Below are positions 1 to 9,720 of a DNA stretch of 64,000 bases, in pieces. The position numbers and the translations under genes were made by a program. Below the pieces are notes generated by a model that did no database searches, was not told the DNA's origin, and worked only from the letters and a program-made list of their open reading frames with translations. Source of the stretch: Osedax fenrisi (lineage: Eukaryota; Annelida; Polychaeta; Sabellida; Siboglinidae); contig OZ025240.1 of assembly GCA_964019155.1 (NCBI GenBank), positions 39,384,715-39,448,714 on the forward strand. Direction: 5' to 3'. The number at the start of each line of letters is the position of its first letter. Position 1 is the first letter of the stretch.

Positions 1-192
1 GTGATTTAATTGATCTAGATCTGTTTTAATGTATTATAGAAATTATTTAATTGAAATATGTTTGTTTGTAAAATGTAATAATATTGAAAATCCAATAATA
101 AACCAGATAACATATATTTAGATAGTAAATGAATACAAAATGTATTATACTAATTACCTAACATATCTAATTAACTATTAAATAATACAAAC

Positions 193-279
193 AATGTTTT
201 CCTGGAAATATAGGTCGATTGGATAACATTTCAGCTAAGATGCAACCCACAGACCATACATCTATAGCCTTCGAGTAAC
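193..279 (-). CDS. ERK1/2-type MAP kinase, exon 6 (partial gene; continues left of window)
   Basis: An 87-bp exon encoding GYSKAIDVWSVGCILAEMLS then NRPIFPGKH: the DVWSVGC helix F segment and the start of the MAPK-specific region. It is preceded by a pyrimidine-rich acceptor (CTCTTTATGCAG) and ends at a GTTTGT donor in phase 1, where ERKs continue with a tyrosine. The rest of the C-lobe is not found in bases 1-192, so it should lie beyond the left edge. Confidence 0.95.
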
Positions 280-299
280 CTGCATAAAGAGGAACAATA

Positions 300-461
300 G
301 ATTGCTGTACTAGAGAGAGCTAGAGATTGTGAGAGAGATATTGATAGAGATATAATGGCAGAGAGATAAAAAGAGAAATATAGAGAGATAGAGAGAGATA
401 GCTAGAGTGAGAAAGAGAGAGAGAGAGAGAAAGAGAGAGAGTGGACTAGAGAGAAGCAAAC
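300..461. repeat. GA-rich simple repeat in ERK intron 5
   Basis: Purine-rich imperfect GAGA/GATA tract on the plus strand, hence a CT tract in the ERK transcript. It fills most of the 182-bp intron and ends directly at the exon 5 donor. Confidence 0.8.
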
Positions 462-579
462 CTTTACTATTTAACATGATCTCAGGAGCTCTGTACCAGC
501 GGGTAGCTACGTATTCAGTCAGGAAACCTGTGTGGTCATGCTCAGGATCTGCTACACGCGCTAGACCAAAGTCACATAT
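462..579 (-). CDS. ERK1/2-type MAP kinase, exon 5 (DFG and TEY activation lip)
   Basis: A 118-bp exon (39 codons plus one base). It encodes ICDFGLARVADPEHDHTGFL, then TEYVATRWYRAPEIMLNSK. It holds the Mg-binding DFG, the dual-phosphorylation TEY lip that defines ERK1/2/5-type kinases (against TPY in JNK and TGY in p38), and the APE motif. It ends with a single G completed by GT in exon 6 to give Gly. Donor GTTTGC, acceptor GTAG. Confidence 0.96.
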
Positions 580-676
580 CTACTCAACAGGTAAGTATAA
601 TATATACATCAGTATATTAATATATATATAACAATAATTAATAAATTCACAATGAATGATTATACATAGACTGGAT

Positions 677-679
<3 letters not shown>

Positions 680-741
<62 letters not shown>

Positions 742-800
742 ATATATCAATATTGATATTTTATATATATATACAAATATATATATATATATATTAATAA
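680..800. repeat. TA microsatellite in ERK intron 4
   Basis: Long (TA)n run with small interruptions. The open frames over it are translations of the repeat (YIYIYI) and not genes. Confidence 0.9.
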
Positions 801-876
801 TGAATACATTCACAATGAATGATTATATATATAGATTATGAGAGGAGTGTACCCATACAAACACATAAACACACAC

Positions 877-972
877 CTTTAGATCGCAGGTAGTATTCAA
901 CAGAAGGTTTGATGGTTTCAGATCTCTGTGCAGAACATTAGCAGAGTGAATGTACTTTAGTCCTCGAAGTAT
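877..972 (-). CDS. ERK1/2-type MAP kinase, exon 4 (catalytic loop)
   Basis: A 96-bp phase 0-0 exon of 32 codons encoding ILRGLKYIHSANVLHRDLKP then SNLLLNTTCDLK. It carries the catalytic HRDLKPSN loop with the catalytic Asp, which matches animal ERK1/2 almost residue for residue. Flanking sites are CCTAG (acceptor) and GTGTGT (donor). The intron downstream (580-876) holds a long TA tract. Confidence 0.95.
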
Positions 973-1177
973 CTAGGTATTAGTGTGTTGTAGTATGTGT
1001 TGTAGTGTGTGTATTAGTGTGTAGGCTATGATGATATCATGATGATATCGTGTATACACGTAGAAATAAAACAACTGTGACGACTCAGGTAACAATATTC
1101 AGGTGATACAGGTGCGCGGGGCATATAGTTACACACGCGCACACACATGAATAGATGACAACGCTGTTGTCTGAAAC

Positions 1178-1327
1178 CTGATACAGGAAATAGCAGACGT
1201 GATCGTTGCTAAGGTGCTGGGTCTTCAGCAGTTTATACATGTCGGTCTCCATCAGACATTGTACGATGTAGACGTCTTTCATGAGGTCTATGGTGGCGGT
1301 TTGTATGATGTCTTGTATGTTGATAAC
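1178..1327 (-). CDS. ERK1/2-type MAP kinase, exon 3
   Basis: A 150-bp phase 0-0 exon. It encodes VINIQDIIQTATIDLMKDVY, IVQCLMETDMYKLLKTQHLS and NDHVCYFLYQ: the hinge (QCLMETDMYKLLKT) and helix E of the kinase fold. Splice sites are ACAG at the acceptor and GTTTCA at the donor. The intron to exon 2 is 205 bp (1328-1532). The downstream intron (973-1177) is also 205 bp and holds a CA/GT tract. Confidence 0.95.
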
Positions 1328-1532
1328 CTGTTCATGTTAATGACGGCGCCGGTGAGAATGTTAATCATATTATGTATAGCGTGTTAACATGCGTGCTATG
1401 GAATATATAATGTGTTTCGTATTATATAATGTGTAAGTAGGTTATTTTTTAATATATATATATATATATATATAAAAGTATATATGCACTGATGTGTAAC
1501 ATAATATACCTCTAGATAATAAATAAACAAAC

Positions 1533-1662
1533 ATTTTCATGGTTAAAGCGCGTGAGAATCTTAATTTCTCGAAGGGTTCTCTGGCAGTAAGTTCTATGTT
1601 CAAAAGGAGATATCTTCTTTATGGCAACTCTTTTGTTGTCCAGTTTTGTATCGGTTGCAGAT
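1533..1662 (-). CDS. ERK1/2-type MAP kinase, exon 2
   Basis: A 130-bp exon completing the phase-2 codon of exon 1 and encoding SATDTKLDNKRVAIKKISPF, then EHRTYCQRTLREIKILTRFN, then HEN. It contains the ATP-anchoring lysine (VAIKK) and the C-helix region of the N-lobe. The acceptor is AG at 1664-1663, preceded on the minus strand by a TACTAAC-like branch site (tactaaac). The donor is GTTTGT. It ends in phase 0 and joins exon 3 without a shift. Confidence 0.95.
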
Positions 1663-1689
1663 CTGTCGAGTTCAGTTTAGTACACAATT

Positions 1690-2242
1690 AATACATGTAT
1701 ATACATATACTACTATGATGCTATTTTGAGATTGTTTATTTCTCTTTCAACAACTTAATTATACATGAGCAGTGTGGGTCGGGTTTTGGGATTTCTACAT
1801 TAAAAAATACAAGGTATTTGGGATTTTTCTAATATTTTTGGTGTTTCAATACTTAGCTAAGGTATTTATTTATTAGATTATTGTGTTCTAAACAATTTTA
1901 ATAAATAAGTTGTTTGATAAGTTAGTGTAAATAAGTTGTTTGTGTATGAAAAGTTATAATTATTACTATATTAATGATAGATTTTAACGATAATAAATCG
2001 TGATATTCAAATTAAAAATGCGATATACATTTTTCAAACAAATAGGAAATAACCAAATAAAATGCACCCAATAAATTCACTTTTGTTTGGGGGTGTTTAC
2101 CCTCCCTGGACACGATTCACATATTTAAAAAAAGTATTGTTTGTTTGTAATACAGAAATTATATTGTAGCTATTATATTTTAATATATATTTAACAATTT
2201 TTAATTTAGGTATAATTAAAATCAAATATGTTATCATGTTGT
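1690..2242. other. AT-rich intron sequence, no feature seen
   Basis: Low-complexity AT-rich sequence between ERK exon 2 and the hAT element. No coding similarity recognised. Confidence 0.5.
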
Positions 2243-2561
2243 ATTATTGACAGGGTTGATGGTTTTTTTCGGTTTTTACGGTTTTTACAAAACAAACAAG
2301 TACAAATTATGATTTTTTCATAACAAAAAATTAACTAAATTGTATTATTTTCATTATAATTTTAAATATATAGACATCTCATAATGGAAGAGTTGGAATC
2401 GTAGAATATATTATTTTTGATTGTTACGAGTATATTATATATATTAAAAAAAAATATTAAATATTATCAAGCCTATAAAATATTATTTAATACTATTATA
2501 TTATTGTTATCATAAAATAGATTATTAGCTATATGTAATTAAAGTGGTCTTGAATCAATAA

Positions 2562-3264
2562 CAGGGTTGATGGTTTTTTCGGTTTTTACGTAAAAACCAA
2601 AAAACCTGGTTTTTATCGATTTTTATGGTTTTTTCATAATAAACAAGTACAAATTATAATTTTTTCATAACAAAAAATTAACTAAATTGTATTATTTTCA
2701 TTATAATTTTAAATATATAGACATCACATAATGGAACATAATTATTATTCAACATTATAATAAATTTAATAAGTTCCTCAGTTAAAAACCATTATTGTTA
2801 AATAATTTTAAATGAATAGATATCATTTGTATAGATATTTAAATAAAAATATAATATCAAATGTAATTATATAATATGATTACATTTGATATTATATTTT
2901 TGATTCATATTTATAACATTTAATTTGATAATATAATATTTAAAAATATTATAGTTATTTTATTTGCGTTTAGAGTATTTCGGCTATAGCCACACCCATA
3001 GTCCCACCCCTTTTGAAATCACCGGCTACAGTGTCTGGTAACCGTTACAATATACTAAAAATTGTAGTCTAAAATAGTACTTTACTTAAGTTTGGTAATA
3101 TTTGGCTATTACATATAAATAACTATTATTAATAATAATGTATTATCATAAAAACTATAATTTAAAAGTTAAATTAATTTGTTAAAAACCGTAAAAACCG
3201 ACGAAAAAACCAATTTGAAAAAACCAATTTGAAAAAACCAATTTTAAAAACCGAATCAACCCTG
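2562..3264. mobile_element. hAT-type non-autonomous copy, inner
   Basis: Same termini as the outer copy (CAGGGTTGATGG ... ATCAACCCTG) and the same subterminal repeated AAAAACCG units. The first 150 bp after 2562 match those after 2251 closely. The flanking 8-mers (ATCAATAA and CTTTTAAA) do not match, so this pair of ends may have been recombined or decayed since insertion. About 700 bp, no coding capacity. Confidence 0.7.
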
Positions 3265-3747
3265 CTTTTAAAGCAGTGCTTTACTTCATATTATTTAGTA
3301 AAATGATTAAGTTTGGTAATATTTTGCTATTACATATAAATAACTATAATTAATAATAATATATTATCATAACTTCAAAACTTCCTGTTTACTTTTATTG
3401 CTAACATTAATTTAATTTCATAAATCATTTATCTGATCAATCCGACATAAAGATAAGTTATCCGCACTTAATACAACATACAGCCCTGTGTATAAAAATT
3501 CACTCTATATCCCACACTTATTATTTATTTATTTCATTCATTACTTCTATTCACTTCTAACAACATTTATATGATCATTATTTAAAAATATATTAATTTT
3601 AAAATCACTGAATTGTTTACAATAATATTGTTTACATTCTATTATACTGTGCACACATTTTTCTCTATTAATATATTCTATTTATAGCTCATTATTAATC
3701 ACTGAATTAAACAAACACAAATTCCTAGAAATAATAAATTAGTTACA

Positions 3748-4806
3748 TTGCTAGTCATAAACTATATAATGGACAACACCACTGCATCATGTAATCACTG
3801 TAAATCTAGTTTAAATAATACAGAAACTGACTTTGTTAAATGTTATAGGTGTCATATACATGTACACTATAACTGCCTAAAAGATAATAATTCTTTAACA
3901 TTTAAATGGAATAATCGCAACAACCCTCCCAATTATGCTATCCAACTCATGCGTTCTCCTTCATTATTATATATATGTCCCAAATGTATCACATTTAATA
4001 ATACGCTGTCACCACCACTTCACATAGCAACAAAAGTCTCACCACAACCTAATAACGATATAAACATAGATGAACCAATGTCCCAAACCAACACTTTAAA
4101 TCATATTATGGACAGCATTTCTAATATAAAAGATCAACAAATTAACAACACTAAGATCATAAAAGAATTTATTAAATTAAATAAGACTAAGCCCATTCAA
4201 CCGTCACCTTCTAGATCAATCACATCAATTAATTGTCCACTGAATAAACACATTCCTCCCCTACTCTCCCTAACGATTTCTAAACCTAAACAAAATGTTA
4301 TAAATAATTTGAACCAATCTCACACTATTATAATTCCAAACAAATACTCTAAACCTACAACATATACAACATCACCCATATCAAAGTCGGCCTTCCCCAG
4401 TCCGATAATCCTATTCGCCATAAAAAACAATCTCATGTACAACTCAAAAATCAAATACGTATTCAACAGTAAAACAAACAACTACGAATTACGTCACTAC
4501 CACAACAACAAAGTTAATTGGAAAACATCTCCCTTAACCCCACCCCTTTCTGTTACTAAGCATTGGAGCAAACTCTTCAACAATCACACATGCATTAACA
4601 TGCGACAAGCAGCATCTAATAATCCGATACATTCATCCAAACATACTGACTCCACTATTCATACTCAACATAGTAACTTACTATCTGTAGATCAGTGTAA
4701 TGAAGATTTAAATACTACTAGTACTCAATCTACACAAACTACCCCATCACCAACTCCTATTCCGTGTCCACCAATTGTGAACCCTTCCCCACCCCCCTCA
4801 CAATGA
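3748..4806 (+). CDS. L2/CR1-like ORF1 protein with PHD-type zinc finger
   Basis: A 352-residue first ORF of the retrotransposon, probably an RNA-binding/chaperone protein that packages the element RNA. Residues about 15-80 hold a C4HC3 PHD-like finger: CNHC, then CYRCHIHVHYNC, then CPKC. PHD-bearing ORF1s are known in CR1/L2-type elements. The remainder is rich in Ser, Thr, Pro and Asn, with a basic mid-region and a proline-rich tail. A second ATG seven codons in (MDNTTAS) has a better context and may be the real start. It stops at a TGA, 11 codons before the ORF2 ATG in the same frame. Confidence 0.8.
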   Translation: MLVINYIMDNTTASCNHCKSSLNNTETDFVKCYRCHIHVHYNCLKDNNSLTFKWNNRNNPPNYAIQLMRSPSLLYICPKCITFNNTLSPPLHIATKVSPQPNNDINIDEPMSQTNTLNHIMDSISNIKDQQINNTKIIKEFIKLNKTKPIQPSPSRSITSINCPLNKHIPPLLSLTISKPKQNVINNLNQSHTIIIPNKYSKPTTYTTSPISKSAFPSPIILFAIKNNLMYNSKIKYVFNSKTNNYELRHYHNNKVNWKTSPLTPPLSVTKHWSKLFNNHTCINMRQAASNNPIHSSKHTDSTIHTQHSNLLSVDQCNEDLNTTSTQSTQTTPSPTPIPCPPIVNPSPPPSQ

Positions 4807-4839
4807 CACTCAATTCCAAAAGTCCACACAAATAAAAAT

Positions 4840-5343
4840 ATGCTTTGCAAAACCACTTCCACAAATCTGACCATTCACACACTGCAATCCCCATCTACAC
4901 TTTTAACTCCATTGTCCCCATCTTCCCCAGAACGCCATAACTGCCTAATTAAATCTGCATTATTAAACACCTGCTCCATCCGTAACAAGATTCCACTTAT
5001 CTTAGAACTTGCTGCAGAACATGACCTTGATCTTATATTCATCACTGAAACATGGATTATGCCTGATGACATACCCCTTATATCATCTCTGAATACTGGT
5101 CCTTACTCTTTTTCTCATTTACCTAGACGTAATACCAATAATTATGGAGGAGGTATTGGCATTATCTTTAAATCCTCCCTTCATGTATCCCCTCTACGTG
5201 ACCATAATAATGATCACTCTGAGGCGTTTACCTGTTCCATTAGTCCCCCATACTCCAAGACTTTTAATATATCACTTTTTTACCGACCCCCTCTTCCTCA
5301 ATTCCTTTATTCCTCTCTGAATTTTATTCATTCACCCATCTAA
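4840..5343 (+). CDS. L2/CR1-like ORF2, 5' half of AP endonuclease
   Basis: A 167-residue frame encoding the first half of an apurinic-like endonuclease, which nicks target DNA to prime reverse transcription. Seen motifs: LLNTCSIRNK, the catalytic ITETW glutamate segment, YGGGIGII and the FYRPP strand. It stops at TAA (5341-5343) just before the GDFN motif, which lies in the next frame. Upstream it is separated from ORF1 by one in-frame TGA plus 11 sense codons. The split at 5343 is either a mutation or an unusual stop-start overlap. Confidence 0.8.
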   Translation: MLCKTTSTNLTIHTLQSPSTLLTPLSPSSPERHNCLIKSALLNTCSIRNKIPLILELAAEHDLDLIFITETWIMPDDIPLISSLNTGPYSFSHLPRRNTNNYGGGIGIIFKSSLHVSPLRDHNNDHSEAFTCSISPPYSKTFNISLFYRPPLPQFLYSSLNFIHSPI

Positions 5344-7730
5344 TGTCTGAATCTAATATCATTATAGGTGATTTTAATATTGCTACTAACCTATCAACTA
5401 ATCATTCTAAATCTCTACTCAATATACTGTCATCCTCCAATCTTAAACTTCATAATACTTACCCCACACACAAATATGGGAATACACTCGATCTCCTCAT
5501 TTCCCATAAGTCATCCAACTTGATTTGTTATCACTCTGTTGGCCCTTGTATTTCTGATCATCACATTATATTTTTTACCCTCCAATCCCTTAAACCTCCC
5601 CACCCCACTATCACTCGTTCTTTCCGCAAAACAAAAATCATCAACACTCACGATTTCATCAGAGACTTCCTAACCCTCCCACATAACTCACCTGATGAAT
5701 TATTTACCACTCTTTCAAGTACCCTCGATTCCCACGCTCCAATAATTATTAAAAAATCCTTCCTTAGACTTGACACTTCCTGGTATACCCTCGCACTCCT
5801 AAAACAAAAGCGTAAATTGCGTACACTTGAAAAGAAATTGATTAAATCAAAATCTGAATCTATTCTTGCGCTTTATCAACTGTTCAAGTCCAAACATAGA
5901 CGTGATCTCTTAATTGCAAAATCGCTTCATATTACTGCCTCTCTGGAATCATGCTCATCAGATCAAAAGAAAACGTTCACCATTTGTTCGAAACTCCTTG
6001 GGCGTAATAAAAAGAAAACTTTACCCGACTTTCCACCAGACACCTTATCATCAACTTTTGATGACTATTTCCATCATAAGCTTACACGTACTCTCAGCAA
6101 TCTCCCACGATATACCACTTTAATAACCCCCACCATGCCAACTCACTCACTTAATGTATTTTCAGTCCCTTCCATGTCAGACATAGGCACACTTCTTAAA
6201 GCAACTAAAAGTTCATCTCCTCTTGACCCTATTCCTCTTTCCCTTTTACACGAAATCACTGAATCCCTCACTATCCCTCTCAATAATATATTCTGTGAAT
6301 CCCTCGAATCCGGTACGTTTCCAACATCCTATAAACATGCACTCATTACACCCCTCCTTAAGAAACCAAACCTTGACCCTCAGAGCCTCAACAATTATCG
6401 TCCAATCTCAAACCTGTCGATATTTTCCAAAACTTTGGAACGAATCGTCGCGAAACAACTAACGTCTTATTTAATATCACACAAAATCCCTCATATCTTC
6501 CAAAGTGCATATCTTCCTTCCAAATCAACAGAAACCGCACTAGCGAAGATATCCAGTGATATTCTCACTAACCTTGATAACAAAAATGGCACAATACTCG
6601 CACTACTTGATCTCTCCTCTGCGTTTGACACTATTGACCACACGATTCTCATACACCGTCTTACATCTATAGGTATCACTGGTACTGCACACAAATGGCT
6701 ATCCTCATTCATAACCAACCGAACTTCCTCAGTTTTAGTTCACTCAACCCGTTCATCTTCCCGTCTTGTAACACACGGTGTTCCCCAAGGGTCAGTCCTT
6801 GGACCAATACTCTTTAACATTTACATAATTCCCCTTCTCCACCTTATCTCGAATTCTCCAGTTAGCTTCCATACATATGCAGACGACATACAACTTTATG
6901 TAAAATGTACAGAAAACGTTAATTTTGCACCCGACATCCTCTCCTCTACTATTACCACCATTCATAACTGGCTCACAATAAACTCCCTCGTCTTTAACCC
7001 AATTAAAACCGAGGCTATATTCCTTCACCTTCCACTCCGAAGTAAAACGTTACCAACTCCCCCTCCAATTAACATTAATGGACAGCTCATCATGTACTCA
7101 ACCCATGTCAAAAATCTTGGTGTTATATTTGACAATACTTTTAATTTTTACAGACAACTGTCCCACATAACAAAACTATTAAACTATCAACTACATTCAC
7201 TACGCCTTATTCGTCATTCAATATCAATATCCACTGCTACTATTATAGCTTCTGCTTACATCCTACCTCTATTCGACTACTGCAATTTTATCCTTTATAA
7301 TACCCCCTCATCGTATATTACTAAACTACAAATTCTTCAAAATTCTATAGCTAGGTGTATATTCAACATACCAAAATACTCCCACACTCATATATCTCCA
7401 TTCTTAGTTAAACTCCACTGGCTACCTGTACGCCATAGAATCCTATATAAAACTCTACTACTGGCTCATAAAGCAATCCACCATGACTCTCCTGACTACC
7501 TAGCATCCCTACTCAAACTTAAATTACCAACTAGTACCACTACACGCTCCACCAATACGTTTCTACTTCAACTTCCTCCTAAACACAAATTACATTCAAC
7601 CAACACTCGAGCATGGGCAATATCCGTCCCATACTCGTTGAACACTCTCCCCACATCCATCCGTACTACACCATCAACTCCCAACTTCAAGAAACTACTG
7701 AAAACCTACCTATTTAATATGAAACATTAA
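5343..7730 (+). CDS. L2/CR1-like ORF2, rest of endonuclease plus reverse transcriptase
   Basis: A 795-residue frame starting at an ATG that overlaps the previous stop (TAATG). Endonuclease motifs GDFN (about residue 9) and SDHH (about 69) complete the AP-like domain. The reverse transcriptase shows NYRPISNLS, LLDLSSAFDTIDH, GVPQGSVLGP at about 479 and YADD at 512 (6876-6887), all catalytic aspartates present. The C-terminus (LHWLPVRHRI, then a basic tail) is the usual L2/CR1 end. No stop codon interrupts it, so this copy is young or under recent selection. Together with the upstream frame it supplies target-primed reverse transcription. Confidence 0.9.
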   Translation: MSESNIIIGDFNIATNLSTNHSKSLLNILSSSNLKLHNTYPTHKYGNTLDLLISHKSSNLICYHSVGPCISDHHIIFFTLQSLKPPHPTITRSFRKTKIINTHDFIRDFLTLPHNSPDELFTTLSSTLDSHAPIIIKKSFLRLDTSWYTLALLKQKRKLRTLEKKLIKSKSESILALYQLFKSKHRRDLLIAKSLHITASLESCSSDQKKTFTICSKLLGRNKKKTLPDFPPDTLSSTFDDYFHHKLTRTLSNLPRYTTLITPTMPTHSLNVFSVPSMSDIGTLLKATKSSSPLDPIPLSLLHEITESLTIPLNNIFCESLESGTFPTSYKHALITPLLKKPNLDPQSLNNYRPISNLSIFSKTLERIVAKQLTSYLISHKIPHIFQSAYLPSKSTETALAKISSDILTNLDNKNGTILALLDLSSAFDTIDHTILIHRLTSIGITGTAHKWLSSFITNRTSSVLVHSTRSSSRLVTHGVPQGSVLGPILFNIYIIPLLHLISNSPVSFHTYADDIQLYVKCTENVNFAPDILSSTITTIHNWLTINSLVFNPIKTEAIFLHLPLRSKTLPTPPPININGQLIMYSTHVKNLGVIFDNTFNFYRQLSHITKLLNYQLHSLRLIRHSISISTATIIASAYILPLFDYCNFILYNTPSSYITKLQILQNSIARCIFNIPKYSHTHISPFLVKLHWLPVRHRILYKTLLLAHKAIHHDSPDYLASLLKLKLPTSTTTRSTNTFLLQLPPKHKLHSTNTRAWAISVPYSLNTLPTSIRTTPSTPNFKKLLKTYLFNMKH

Positions 7731-7983
7731 CTTAATATATATATGGACGGCCGATTGCTTTATAAGCACAGTTTGCAGTCCGAAAACCGAAAAATGTAAA
7801 AATGTAATGTATAAAAACGATATATTTTTACATTTCAATATATAAATAATTCATAATTAGAATATTCTGCCTAATGGTGGCGTAATTAAATTTGTTATCA
7901 CATAATTATTGTATCGTAGGCATGTAAGTGTAATTAGATGAGAGTCCTACCCACTCACTGATATAACATATAATGTAGGCAAT
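7731..7983 (+). other. L2/CR1-like element 3' untranslated region
   Basis: Non-coding tail after the ORF2 stop. Its first 60 bp (GGACGGCCGATTGCTT... to CAGTCC) are shared with the inverted copy ending near 50745, which helps define the 3' leader of the family. Confidence 0.6.
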
Positions 7984-8180
7984 TATAACTTATAATTTAA
8001 AAGTTAAATTAAATTGTTAAAAACCGTATAAACCGTAAAAACCATAAAAACCATAAAAACCATGGTTTTTACAACTTGAAAAAACCGTAAAAACCGACGT
8101 AAAAACCCATTTGAAAAAACCAATTTTAAAAACCGAATCAACCCTGATTATTGATAAACAGATTATAACAAAAACACATT

Positions 8181-8182
<2 letters not shown>

Positions 8183-8237
<55 letters not shown>

Positions 8238-8243
8238 TATATA
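8183..8243. repeat. TA microsatellite
   Basis: (TA)n run just right of the hAT target duplication; spurious frames only. Confidence 0.9.
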
Positions 8244-8740
8244 TTCATAATAGGTTAATTAATAGAGAAATAGGTTTTCATCTAATTACACAAACCATAT
8301 CATATTACAATATATCATAGAATTATGTTTCTATTTATGTCATATATTATTATATTAATTATTTATATAATAAATATAGCACAATTGGAATCATGTAATA
8401 ATATAATAGTATTTCTTGAACAAATGCTAAATATATTATGGATGTAAAGATAACATTCTTGATTATGTTATGTTATATAGTTAATATATTATGTAGGTAT
8501 AATATATATAATATAATATGTAGGTATATATATACAAATATACATAAATATATAAATAAGAAAATATTATGTGTGCTTATATTTATATATACATAATATT
8601 ATATACAATATATACATAAGTATTATAGTTACATACACATAGTGAGTTGATATTAATAATAAATGACAGAATATGTTACAATGCCTGGATTATAGAATAC
8701 ATGTAGGGTCACAGAAATGTTTCCAGGTCATATACTGTAT

Positions 8741-8794
<54 letters not shown>

Positions 8795-9532
8795 TATATA
8801 TATCATATGTAAATATATATTAATATATATATGTATATATAAAAATGTGTGATATTATATGTATATGTGTGAATGTGTGTGTGTGTATGTGTGTGTGTAC
8901 ATTTGTGTATTCTATAAAATCAATAGATCATGCCAGATAACCATAATAGTATACTTGGTAATACATGCTAGTATATAGTGATTTAAAAAGCTGCTGTACT
9001 AAATGTACTGGTGGTAGTGGTAGTAAAGGTGGTGGTGGTAGTATAAACAGATAATGATGAAAGAGAAGAGAATATGAACATGTCCATTAGAAGATGTCCA
9101 TTGATTAGCAGCTACATGTGTTATTTAATCATACAGATTTCAGATGAACCTGCAATCAATAAGCACTGTATGTATATGTATGTGTGTGTGTGTGTGTGTG
9201 CAGTAGTGGTGTGCGGTGGTGGTGTGTAGGTGTGGCTGCTAGCTGTAGTAGAGCAACACATATGCACAACACACACACACAAACACAGAGTTGATGTATG
9301 GTCAGGGATATTAAATAATGCATCAATGGAAGATTGCATAATGAGAATGATTCATTGATATATTGATGCACTATTGCATGCCATAAACCGTTAATATCAC
9401 CATATCTATATTGAATAATGATAAAAGCTGTATATTATTAATAATGATATTATCAATAACACTATTTAGGTCACCTATATTTATCATTATAAATATATAA
9501 CTATCTGTTGCATGCACTTATAGCTGTATGCA

Positions 9533-9586
<54 letters not shown>
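8244..9586. other. AT-rich intron sequence with TA and TG microsatellites
   Basis: TA tract at 8742-8792, TG-rich stretch at 8860-8905, and a (TG)n then TGG-rich tract at 9175-9240 with CA complement at 9260-9285. No gene recognised; open frames here are repeat translations. Confidence 0.6.
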
Positions 9587-9593
<7 letters not shown>

Positions 9594-9720
9594 GAATACT
9601 TATTCAAAGAGATTATGTGATTGTATACAGATAATAATAATAGATAGAATCATGTAAATAGCAATAAAAAGCGAAATGATAATTAATTATTGTATAACTA
9701 TATAAAATATTGTAATGTGT
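9587..9720 (+). repeat. Direct repeat copy A following a TA tract
   Basis: About 130 bp starting ATAATTAGAATACTTATTC directly after a (TA)n run (9534-9586). It recurs nearly identically at 11415-11560, also directly after a (TA)n run. Confidence 0.85.

Larger units (their letters stand above)
3376..7983 (+). mobile_element. L2/CR1-like non-LTR retrotransposon, near full length
   Basis: A 4.6-kb unit inserted in the hAT element. The heptamer ATAACTT flanks it on both sides and joins the interrupted hAT sequence cleanly when compared with the inner hAT copy, so it is a plausible target duplication. It has a 5' leader, ORF1 with a PHD-like finger, an ORF2 with AP-type endonuclease and reverse transcriptase, and a 3' leader with a GGACGGCCGATTGCTT segment that recurs in the copy at 50.75 kb. 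The end points are approximate. Confidence 0.7.
2251..8146. mobile_element. hAT-type element, outer copy, with later insertions
   Basis: Starts CAGGGTTGATGG and ends as its complement, ATCAACCCTG, with stretches of GGTTTTT/AAAAACC inside both ends. It is flanked on each side by the same 8 bp, ATTATTGA (2243-2250 and 8147-8154). A CAGGG terminus with an 8-bp target duplication is the hAT hallmark. The interior has no transposase; it holds a second copy of the same family (2562-3264) and an L2-like retrotransposon. A related relic at 52953-54053 does retain hAT transposase remains. Confidence 0.85.

Noticed and set aside
1319..1330. A possible one-base frameshift between ERK exons 2 and 3
   Set aside because: On recounting, exon 3 begins GTTATCAAC in phase 0 and joins exon 2 (HEN|VINI) correctly.
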